33,695 nt of DNA, taken from positions 584,923 through 618,617 of the forward strand of contig NZ_LT964681.1 in assembly GCF_900240215.1 (NCBI RefSeq), given 5' to 3'. The DNA is from Raoultibacter timonensis (GTDB lineage: Bacteria > Actinomycetota > Coriobacteriia > Coriobacteriales > Eggerthellaceae). The translations under genes were made by a program, and so were the position numbers. A model generated the notes under the pieces. It was not told the DNA's origin and ran no database searches. It saw only the letters and a program-made list of their open reading frames with translations. Of this stretch, positions 1 through 7,082 are shown one piece after another. Positions within the stretch are counted from its first letter, which is position 1. Every line of letters begins with the position of its first letter.

Positions 1-44
1 GGTTCGAGTTTTTCGGGACGGATGATCGCAGAAATCTTCTTCAT
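1..44 (-). CDS. glnK: P-II nitrogen regulatory protein, N-terminal start only
   Basis: Only the first 14 codons are in the window. They read MKKISAIIRPEKLE, the usual opening of GlnB/GlnK proteins, which sense 2-oxoglutarate and ATP/ADP and, for GlnK, plug the ammonium channel. The start is the ATG at 44-42, preceded by a good ribosome binding site (GGGAGAG). The stop of an ammonium-transporter fragment lies 16 bases upstream in the same direction, the standard amt-glnK order, so I prefer glnK over glnB. The rest lies beyond the left edge. Confidence 0.8.
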   Translation of the reverse strand, partial: MKKISAIIRPEKLE

Positions 45-2596
45 ATTCTCTCTCCCTTCGTTAATCGAGGCCGATGTATGCCGGATATGCGCTTTCGCCA
101 TGCTCTGCGACATCGAGGCCAGCGGCTTCTTTTTCCTCGCTCACGCGCAGGCTTCCCCTGAACAGCGCTTTGATGACGAACCCAAGAACGAGATCGGCAA
201 CCCCCACGAACGCGATGGTTACAAGGATACCGAGCACCTGCGAGCCGAGCAGCGAGGGGTCCGGCATAGTCGGATCGCGCAACGCGGCTCGCGAGGCTTT
301 TGAGCACCGGCTCGATCGCCGCGCCTTCGTCGGCCACCACCCGCACGTACCCGTAAGGCGCAAGCGCCTCGAGCGCCTCTTCGAGCGCATCGACGGCCTC
401 TTTCTTCTTACCGCGCGCCCACAGCAGGGCGGCCAGCAGGGTTCCGGCCTCGCCGACGTCGAGCGGGCGTCGGAATTCCCGACCGAACGCGAGCAAGCGG
501 CCGAGCAGGCATTCGGCCTCGCCGGTACGTCCGAGCACGATCAGGGAGCGCGCCGTTATGAAATGCTGGAATACGCGTACGAGTTCGATGCGCTCGGCAT
601 CGGTTACGAAGTACTCGTCCATCCAGGTTCCCGCAGCGCGCTTGTCGGCATCGAACAGCCTGAGCTTCGTGCGGTACGCCTTGAGGTTCGGAAGGAAATA
701 GGGCGCTTTTTGCTCTACGAAGGACGAAAGCTCTTCGAGCGCGGCTTGCGCCCCGTCGTCGGCCATCTGCCAGAGCGCCGCATGGCGCATGAGAAGGATG
801 CAGATGCGCCCGTCCTCCTTGTTTTCGGGCACAAGAGCCCGCCACGCTTCGTCAAACCCGTCGAGCGCTTCGTCAAGGCGGTTGCGCTCGTAGGCGAAAC
901 ACGCCGGCATGAGCGGGTAGATGTAGTTCCATTCGGCGCCGAGCAGCTGCGCGAACGTGCGCCCGAGCAGATCCATGCCACCCTCTTCGAGCGCGATCGC
1001 CGAGTAATCGAGGTTGCTGCGGTGCGGGTACGGAAGGTTGTGCGTAAACGAGGCGATGGCCGTAGCCAGCCCCTCGGGCGTGAACCGCTTGACGAAGCGG
1101 CTGAACATCGAGAACTTCTTCGCCTTCTCGACGATAGTCGTCCGATGGTCGACGCTGTAAGCGAGGATGACGAACTCGACGAAGCGCGAATCGGAGACGG
1201 CGATGAGGGGCAACGTGCGGTACAGCTCGTCCATGTGGTGCTCGTAGGCTTCGCGTTGACTGGTCAGATACGTGTACCAGGCGGCGAGCACCCGAAGCGG
1301 GGGGCACGCCCGGTACGCGTCGTCGGCAAGCGACTCGATTTCGAGCGTCTGCAGAAAGTCGGCGTAGTCCGCCACCGAACCGCAGTTGTTCTCGAACAAA
1401 AACAGCAGCAGATACGTATCCATGCCGTGAAACTCGCCGCTTTCGAGCCAGAAACGCAGCGCACGGGTGTAATCGCCGTGCGTGCGGAAGTGCTCGGCTG
1501 CGCGCTTGCAGAGCGCGGCGCGGTCGACGCCGTCGGCAAGGGCCTTGTCGCGCAGGAAATCTTGGAACAGGTGGTGGTAGCGGTAGGTGTCGCCGTAAAG
1601 CCGCGAGAGGAACGTGTTCGAGCGAGCGAGGCTATCCATAACCTCGCGGGCATCGTCACGGCCCGAAAGAAGCGCTGCAAGATCGGGGTCGAACGAATCG
1701 GCCACGCTCGTCGCCAAGCAGAACGCTCGCAGATCCTCGTCCCACGTGCTCCACACCTGTTCTTCGAAATAGCTTGCAAACAGGTAGTGGCTGCTCGCCC
1801 GAGGCGACGGTCCCGATTTGGCCAGAGCCGCCACGCCGATCGCCCATCCCTCGGTGGCCGCGTACACAAGGCGCGTCTCGTCGGGCGTCAGAAACAAGCC
1901 GACCGAATCGAAGTACGCACGAACCTCATCGGCCGTAAAGCGCACATCGTCGGCACAAAACACTGCCGGCCCGCCTCCGAGTTCCGCCCATTCGTCGGGC
2001 AGGTCGGCGCGCGAGAGCATTACGACGCTGCATGCACCGGGAAGCCGATTGAGCACCGAAGGCAGCGATTTGACGATCTCTTGGTTGGCAATGAGGTGAA
2101 GGTCGTCGAGGACCAGGGCGTAGCGCCGTTCGGGCGGTGCCATCTCGGCGATCAGCGCTATCACGTGCTCGACGGGCGATGCGGAAAACGAAGGCGATTC
2201 GAGCACCGCGCGCATAGCCGCATTGTCCGCTTGAATGGAATAGAGGCCCGTTGCCAGCTGCTTGTAGAATATCGACGGAACATCGTCGTAGCGGTCGAGC
2301 CCGATCCAAACCGTTTCCCGCTTCGCGCTTTGCAGCCAGAGCAACGCAGAAACCGTCTTGCCGCTGCCCGCAGGAGCGCCGATGTAGAGAAACCGCTGCG
2401 TTCGAAGCGCGCGGTTCATGGCGTCGACGACGCGCAAGCGCGGAGCGCACACGTCGGGAAGAACCGCGGGAGAGAACTTCTCGCTGAGGATGAGATCGGC
2501 GCGATGCCCCCGCCGGCGGTGCTTTCGGCTTCGGCGTCGCACGAGTCGTCTGCCATGCAATCCCCCTATCGTACCTCGTCGCGAACGCGCCTGCAT
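41..2596 (-). CDS. MalT-like LuxR-family ATPase regulator, damaged at both ends
   Basis: The body is a large STAND-type regulator like MalT: Walker A (GAPAGSGKT), Walker B (ALVLDDLHLI), a winged-helix/arm region, then a long helical TPR-like sensor ending near 'YGYVRVVADEGAA'. Relatives continue from there into a LuxR HTH. Here the frame leaves the family at about position 258 (after 'SDYAGPL') and runs out of frame through the amt fragment to a stop at 41, so no DNA-binding domain is present. The 5' end also looks shifted. A well-placed SD (AGGGGGA, 2561-2567) precedes an ATG at 2556 that reads MADDSCDAEAES, but in a different frame from the ATPase. One extra G in the G5 run (2507-2511) would join them. 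The ATG at 2596 is in frame but has an implausibly Arg-rich leader. Probably non-functional as written. Confidence 0.75.
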   Translation of the reverse strand: MQARSRRGTIGGLHGRRLVRRRSRKHRRRGHRADLILSEKFSPAVLPDVCAPRLRVVDAMNRALRTQRFLYIGAPAGSGKTVSALLWLQSAKRETVWIGLDRYDDVPSIFYKQLATGLYSIQADNAAMRAVLESPSFSASPVEHVIALIAEMAPPERRYALVLDDLHLIANQEIVKSLPSVLNRLPGACSVVMLSRADLPDEWAELGGGPAVFCADDVRFTADEVRAYFDSVGLFLTPDETRLVYAATEGWAIGVAALAKSGPSPRASSHYLFASYFEEQVWSTWDEDLRAFCLATSVADSFDPDLAALLSGRDDAREVMDSLARSNTFLSRLYGDTYRYHHLFQDFLRDKALADGVDRAALCKRAAEHFRTHGDYTRALRFWLESGEFHGMDTYLLLFLFENNCGSVADYADFLQTLEIESLADDAYRACPPLRVLAAWYTYLTSQREAYEHHMDELYRTLPLIAVSDSRFVEFVILAYSVDHRTTIVEKAKKFSMFSRFVKRFTPEGLATAIASFTHNLPYPHRSNLDYSAIALEEGGMDLLGRTFAQLLGAEWNYIYPLMPACFAYERNRLDEALDGFDEAWRALVPENKEDGRICILLMRHAALWQMADDGAQAALEELSSFVEQKAPYFLPNLKAYRTKLRLFDADKRAAGTWMDEYFVTDAERIELVRVFQHFITARSLIVLGRTGEAECLLGRLLAFGREFRRPLDVGEAGTLLAALLWARGKKKEAVDALEEALEALAPYGYVRVVADEGAAIEPVLKSLASRVARSDYAGPLAARLAGARYPCNHRVRGGCRSRSWVRHQSAVQGKPARERGKRSRWPRCRRAWRKRISGIHRPRLTKGERI
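61..267 (-). pseudogene. amt: C-terminal fragment of an ammonium transporter (Amt)
   Basis: The frame ending at the TAA at 63-61 encodes a last transmembrane segment (about LGILVTIAFVGVADLVLGFV) and a cytosolic tail containing LRVSEEKEAAGLDVAEHGES, which is typical of the Amt C-terminus. It is followed directly by the P-II gene. Upstream of about position 267 the Amt frame loses all resemblance and the DNA instead encodes a LuxR-family regulator in another frame, so roughly the first 85% of a normal ~400-450-residue transporter is absent. The fragment has no ribosome binding site of its own and cannot make a channel. The cause is either a deletion/recombination or an assembly join. Confidence 0.7.
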
Positions 2597-2884
2597 GCGG
2601 CTCGTCGCACAGCCGCATGCGTTCCGGCATGATCCTGTGAAAACCTCATCCTGGATGATAGTCTCATTCGCTCATCCTCAGTATAGTCCAAATACGACCA
2701 AACATGCAGGCTTTGGGGACGGGAGCCGCAATCCGCATGCCCCGAGCAGCCAGAACGGCCGCACCCGTATCGGGAAGCAAGAAGCGGTCTTTTCGACGGC
2801 ACCGAGGCAACGGACAGATGAGACGACCATGAAAGCCACCCCGTGCCAAACGCACCCTGTACAGATCCATCGAAGGAGCACCCT
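2597..2884. other. Divergent intergenic region
   Basis: This lies between the MalT-like gene (minus) and the surface-protein gene (plus). I see no credible coding frame. A TATAGT hexamer near 2671-2677 could be a -10 for the plus-strand gene, but no good -35 is visible. It is otherwise featureless to my reading. Confidence 0.3.
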
Positions 2885-4385
2885 ATGATACGTAGCAGCG
2901 ACCGATCGCTTGACAAGCACCCCGCGCGCCGACGCGCGCGCCTTCGCGCGCAGGCCGCGCTGTTCACCTGCATGGCGGCCCTCGCCTTCGCCACGTTTAT
3001 CCTGCTCAACACCCACGGGGCGCTTGCGCAGGATGCAGAGGACGCGTCCGACCTCGACGCCACCGCAGTCGCGGTGCCAGAGGGCATCATCGGGGAGCCG
3101 CCGCTGGCCTTTCTCAAGGCGGACGCTCGAGATAAAACGCCCGATCAAGATGCGAAAGACGCCCCCGAGGGAGCCGCCCAGATGGTGGAGGGCGCATCGG
3201 CTGTACCGGCGGACGCCGCCGAGACAACGGCCAGCGTGAACGACGCCCTGGGGGGGTGCCGCCCAGATGGCGGAGGACAAGCCAGCCTACAAGCTCTACT
3301 TCCCCAAACATGCCGCAACGGGTCTCGTCTACAACGGCACGCGCCAGCAAGGCTACAGCGGAGTTCCCGTGGTCAAGATCCTCGCCGACAACGGTGTTGA
3401 CGAGATGGACTACCACGCACCCCTTTACGTCGAGTACAAAGGTATCAACAGCACGGTGTACAACTCCCCCCGGTCCAAGCCGCAGGATATGGAGGAATCA
3501 ACACCTACGCCCCCATCAACGCCGGCACCTACCGGGTGATCTTCACGGTTCCTGAAAGTCAGCCGTTCACCCTCAATCCCAGCAGCTTCGAGTTCTCGAT
3601 CGCAAAAGCACCCGCACCCGCGCTTTCGCAGCCTTCCGTGACCCTGTTCGACGCACCGGGCAGCGTTATGAAGTTCGACCTCGCAAGCATGATCGGCCTG
3701 CCAAGCGACCTCAACGGCGGACCTTCGTATGCGATAACCGGCTTCACAGAAACCAGACTGGCAAGCGCTGCCGTCGATCCCGCAACCGGGAAGCTGACGC
3801 TCACCGCAAACGACAGGGCGAGCCGATCGGTGCAGGACACCGTGACCGTAGCGCTCACCGACATGGGCAACTATGAGGATTGCGCGGTCCAGGTGGCGGT
3901 AAGCTACGTGACGAAGCCCAGCGCCACGATCGCCGGCGTCAAGGCTGCGACGGACCTCGTCTACAACGGCGAACCGCAGCAGGGCTACACCGGTTCGCCG
4001 CAGGCGACCTATCTGTCCCCCCTCGAGCAATCAGTCCGAGACCTACAACGGCCCCTTTGTCATCACCTACACCGGTACTGCTTCCGACGGTAGCGCCTTC
4101 GGCCCCACTACCCAGGCGCCCACCGCCCCCGGAACCTATCGGGTAGAGTTCTCGGCGCCGGAGGCGGCCTCCTTCACCGGTTCGCTCGCGCTCGATTTCT
4201 CCATCGGAAAGGGTGCTTCCGGAGGCCCCGACCCCACGAAAGGCAGCAGCCTTGCCGCCACGGGAGGAAACCTTGCCGCCACGGGAGACGGCCTCTTGCC
4301 CGGACTGTTCGCCACCGTGGCCGGAGCCGCGATCCTCGCTGCCCTCATCGCGGGGATCCGCCTGATCGCCAAGCGCCGCAGCTAG
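2885..4385 (+). pseudogene. Cell-surface protein with MBG/Ig-like repeats and LPXTG-like anchor, three frameshifts
   Basis: The start ATG at 2885 has a strong SD (GAAGGAG). The N-terminus has an Arg-rich n-region, a hydrophobic core and a likely cleavage site after THGALA. Two repeats begin LVYNGTRQQGYSG and LVYNGEPQQGYTG and end with NAGTYRVIF / APGTYRVEF and an S-I-(A/G)-K linker, the style of bacterial MBG/Ig-like adhesin domains. The C-terminus has tandem LAATG motifs, a hydrophobic helix and the tail AKRRS, like a variant sortase signal. The continuous protein needs three single-base corrections, all in homopolymers: one G too many in G7 (3250-3256), one C too few in C6 (3466-3471), one C too many in C6 (4017-4022). 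With these it is one ~500-residue protein. As written it stops early and would be secreted unanchored. Confidence 0.75.
3170..3275 (+). repeat. 21-bp direct repeat inside the surface-protein gene
   Basis: The copies at 3170-3190 and 3255-3275 differ at two positions and encode (E/G)GAAQM(V/A)E. They are 85 bp apart as written, or 84 bp (28 codons) if the extra G of the G7 run is removed, which supports the frameshift reading. Confidence 0.7.
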
Positions 4386-4419
4386 AAAGGCAGCGCCTCG
4401 CCATTCGCGCTCGATAGGA

Positions 4420-4459
4420 GGTGCGCCCGGTGATCGGCCCGAAGTCGGGCGTGCGCACC
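4420..4459 (+). terminator. Hairpin downstream of the surface-protein gene
   Basis: GGTGCGC (4420-4426) pairs with GCGCACC (4453-4459), and inside it GCCCG/CGGGC forms a second short stem. It sits 35 bases past the stop. No U-tract follows, so it is only a possible terminator. Confidence 0.35.
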
Positions 4460-4553
4460 AACCGCGCTCCCGGGGATCGACACTATTAGGTAATACATTT
4501 CTCTTTAATACCGCACGGCAGTATGCGAGAATAGACATAAAGGGGGTTTGCCT

Positions 4554-6605
4554 ATGAACCGGAACAACTCGCTCGACCGCCGCACGTTCGTCACAGGAAC
4601 CTTCGCAACCGGAGCGCTCGTTGCAGCCGGAGCCGCCGCCTGCGGCTGCTCCGCCCCAACCAGCACCGACGGCTCGCAGGGAGCCGCTTCGCTTTCCCAC
4701 CCGCCCGACGACACGCAGAAGAATGCCTCTGCCATGACCGCCGACGCCAACGAGGCCGTGTACGCCCTCCTCGACTTTTCCGACGAGCGCGAACGCGATT
4801 TCGCCAGCCGAAACCTCATCGCAGCGCCCGAAACGCTCGAACTGACCGACGAGAGCGGCAAGGTGGTCTGGAGCCAGAAGGCCTACGCGTTTCTCGACGG
4901 AGCCGACGGCTCGCCCGCCGAAGCGCCCGCTACCGCCAACCCGAGCCTGTGGCGCAACGCGCAGCTCAACCACCTGTACGGCCTCTTCGAAGTGGTCGAA
5001 GGCATCTACCAGGTGCGCGGCTACGACATGACCAACATCACGTTCGTGGCAGGCGATACCGGCTGGATCGTGTTCGATCCGCTCATGAGCGTCGAATGCT
5101 CCCGCGCCGCATTCGAGCTCGTCACCGAAAACCTCGGGAGTCGCCCCGTCACGGGCATCGTGATGAGCCATCCCCATGTCGATCACTACGGCGGCATCAA
5201 GGGCATCGTCAGCGAGGAGGAAGTGGCCGGGCGCTCGATCCCCATCATCGTGCCTGCGGGATTCGCCGAGCATGCGGTGGCCGAGAACGTCTACGCCGGC
5301 AACGCGATGGGCAGGCGCGCAAGCTACCAGTACGGGGTGATGCTCGATCCGGGGCCGCAGGGAAGCCTGAGCATCGGCATCGGGATGGGCCAGTCGAAGG
5401 GCAGCATTTCCTACATCGCCCCCACCGATACGATCGTCGCAACCGGCGACGTGCGCACGATCGACGGCGTGACCATGGAGTTCCAGATGACGCCCGGCAC
5501 CGAGGCTCCCGCCGAGATGAACACGTGGTTCCCCGATCTCAAGGCGCTCTGGGTGGCCGAGAACTGTACGGGCACCCTGCACAACCTCTACACTCTGCGC
5601 GGCGCCGAGGTGCGCGACGGCAACGCGTGGGCGAACTACCTCATGGAGACCAAGGCCCGCTACGGAGCCGAGGCGCAGGTGACCTTCCAGGCGCACAACT
5701 GGCCGCATTGGGGCAACGATGTCGTGAACGAGTACCTCGAGAGCACGGCCGCCATGTACAAGTTCATCACCGACCAGACCCTCATGTACGTGAACCTCGG
5801 CTACACGTCTACCGAGATCGCGAACATGATCGAGCTTCCCTCCGCGCTCGAGAAGAACTGGTATACGCGCCAGTACTACGGTACGGTGCGCCACAACGCG
5901 AAGGCCGTCTACCAGAAGTACATGGGCTGGTACGACGCGAACCCCGTGAACCTGCACCCGCTTGCACCTGCGGACACCGCGAAGAAGTTCGTCGAGTACT
6001 TCGGCGATACGGACGCCGTGCTCGCCCGCGCAGCACAGGATTTCGAGGCAGGCGAATACCAGTGGGTCGCCCAGGTGACGAACCTCATCGTGTTCGCCGA
6101 TCCCGCAAACGAGGCGGCGCGCCTCCTGTGCGCCGACGCGCTCGAGCAGCTGGGCTACGCGGCGGAATCTGGCACCTGGAGAAATGCCTACCTCACCGGC
6201 GCGAAGGAGCTGCGGTTCGGCGTCAACGACGATCCGAAGTACCGCACGACCGGCTCGGCCGACATCCAACGCGCGATGGAACCGGCCATGATGCTCGACT
6301 ACCTGGGCATCCTCATCGACGCGAACGCGGCGCAGGACCTCGATCTGCGCATCAACCTCGCCTTCACCGACGAGGAAACGTACCTGCTCGTCGTGCGCTC
6401 GGGCGTGGTGCTCTACGAGAGGGGCGTGCAGGACGAAAGCGCCGATGCGACGCTCACCATGGAGCGCCTCGGCATGTTCGCCATCCTCAACCGCGACGAG
6501 GAGGCCCAGAAAGCGATCCGCGTCGAAGGAGACCCAAACGTCATCGCCAAGCTGACCGAGCACATGGCGGCCTTCGAGTTCTTCTTCAACATCGTCGAAC
6601 CGTAA
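4554..6605 (+). CDS. Tat-exported metallo-beta-lactamase-fold alkylsulfatase (SdsA1 type)
   Basis: A 683-residue protein likely to hydrolyse alkyl sulfate esters outside the cytoplasm to alcohol and sulfate. The start ATG at 4554 has SD AAGGGGG seven bases upstream. The N-terminus carries a twin-arginine signal (DRRTFV plus hydrophobic stretch) ending AAACGCS, a possible lipoprotein site. The metal site is complete: H206-x-H-x-D210-H211 (SHPHVDHYGG), E317, E336 and H381. As I recall Pseudomonas SdsA1 (H169, H171, D173, H174, E280, E299, H344), the spacings are identical. The MBL domain spans about 130-385, then an alkylsulfatase dimerisation region, and an SCP2-like C-terminal domain from about 560. 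It stands alone in its transcription unit. Substrate is inferred from family only. Confidence 0.88.
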   Translation: MNRNNSLDRRTFVTGTFATGALVAAGAAACGCSAPTSTDGSQGAASLSHPPDDTQKNASAMTADANEAVYALLDFSDERERDFASRNLIAAPETLELTDESGKVVWSQKAYAFLDGADGSPAEAPATANPSLWRNAQLNHLYGLFEVVEGIYQVRGYDMTNITFVAGDTGWIVFDPLMSVECSRAAFELVTENLGSRPVTGIVMSHPHVDHYGGIKGIVSEEEVAGRSIPIIVPAGFAEHAVAENVYAGNAMGRRASYQYGVMLDPGPQGSLSIGIGMGQSKGSISYIAPTDTIVATGDVRTIDGVTMEFQMTPGTEAPAEMNTWFPDLKALWVAENCTGTLHNLYTLRGAEVRDGNAWANYLMETKARYGAEAQVTFQAHNWPHWGNDVVNEYLESTAAMYKFITDQTLMYVNLGYTSTEIANMIELPSALEKNWYTRQYYGTVRHNAKAVYQKYMGWYDANPVNLHPLAPADTAKKFVEYFGDTDAVLARAAQDFEAGEYQWVAQVTNLIVFADPANEAARLLCADALEQLGYAAESGTWRNAYLTGAKELRFGVNDDPKYRTTGSADIQRAMEPAMMLDYLGILIDANAAQDLDLRINLAFTDEETYLLVVRSGVVLYERGVQDESADATLTMERLGMFAILNRDEEAQKAIRVEGDPNVIAKLTEHMAAFEFFFNIVEP

Positions 6606-6622
6606 GCCGGCCTCAGCCACAC

Positions 6623-6657
6623 GGCGATGCGGTTCGCCCGCACCGCACCGCATCGCC
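6623..6657 (+). terminator. Hairpin after the alkylsulfatase gene
   Basis: A perfect 10-bp stem, GGCGATGCGG (6623-6632) with CCGCATCGCC (6648-6657), with a 15-base loop, 17 bases past the stop codon. No U-tract follows, so it may be a weak or factor-dependent terminator. Confidence 0.45.
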
Positions 6658-6715
6658 GCACAGATCGAACTCCAGCCCGCTTTCCCCCGCCGCGCGCACG
6701 GCCGACCTGTCTCGA

Positions 6716-6881
6716 TTTGCAGGTTTTTACGCTTTATGTTGTGTTTGGGGCCATTTCGGAGGCGTTTTCAGACGGCCGGGCCGGAGCCGAACAGACATCT
6801 TTTGCGTATGCGCAGGTGGAAGCCCCGGGCGGTTCGGACGGTTCCACCTTCAATGCAACACAATGCGCAAAAACCCGCAAA
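6716..6881. repeat. Imperfect long inverted repeat in the 6.6-7.1 kb gap
   Basis: The left arm begins TTTGCAGGTTTTTACGC (6716-6732). The right arm ends with the complement, GCGCAAAAACCCGCAAA (6865-6881), 17 bp with two mismatches. A looser extension (TTGTGTT/AACACAA) follows on the inner side. About 130 bases lie between the arms. I see no gene in it. It could be a degenerate mobile or palindromic element or a large RNA structure. Confidence 0.5.
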
Positions 6882-6941
6882 AGCCCAGTCCGTTGCCAAC
6901 GCCACCAAACCGGCATGGTCGACGCGGGCAAGCAGGCTGCG

Positions 6942-7064
6942 GGCGCCGACATCGAACCCGCCCCACAACCTGCGCGTCGCCGACCCCGAACCCGTCCGAC
7001 AGTCTGCACGGCGCCAACCCCAAATCCGCCCGGAAACCTGCTTGGCGCACACCTTGCAATCGCC
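6942..7064. repeat. Degenerate 34-bp tandem repeat, three and a half copies
   Basis: Units start at 6942, 6976 and 7010, each exactly 34 bp, with a fading partial fourth at 7044-7064. The shared core is GGCGCCGACCCCGAACCCG followed by CCCxACAACCTGC. Most of the 477-base gap between the alkylsulfatase and the phosphodiesterase is thus repeat sequence, and I see no convincing coding frame in it. Confidence 0.6.
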
Positions 7065-7082
7065 ATGAGGCCGCTCGCGGAT

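Noticed and set aside
74-2632. Long open frame on the plus strand opposite the MalT-like gene
   Set aside because: It mirrors the coding strand of a recognisable ATPase; high GC removes stops on the opposite strand. Its product is Arg/His-rich and matches no family.
4475-4500. GGTAATAC...TTAATACC dyad before the alkylsulfatase as an operator
   Set aside because: The arms match poorly beyond GGTA/TACC and there is no second copy in the window, so I could not support it as a site.
3939-6653. Very long minus-strand open frame across the alkylsulfatase gene
   Set aside because: It is antisense to an enzyme with all its active-site residues, and the translation is His/Arg/Val-rich shadow sequence.
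6942-7064. CRISPR array
   Set aside because: The 34-bp units are directly adjacent without unique spacers and are degenerate, so this is a simple tandem repeat. No cas gene is present.
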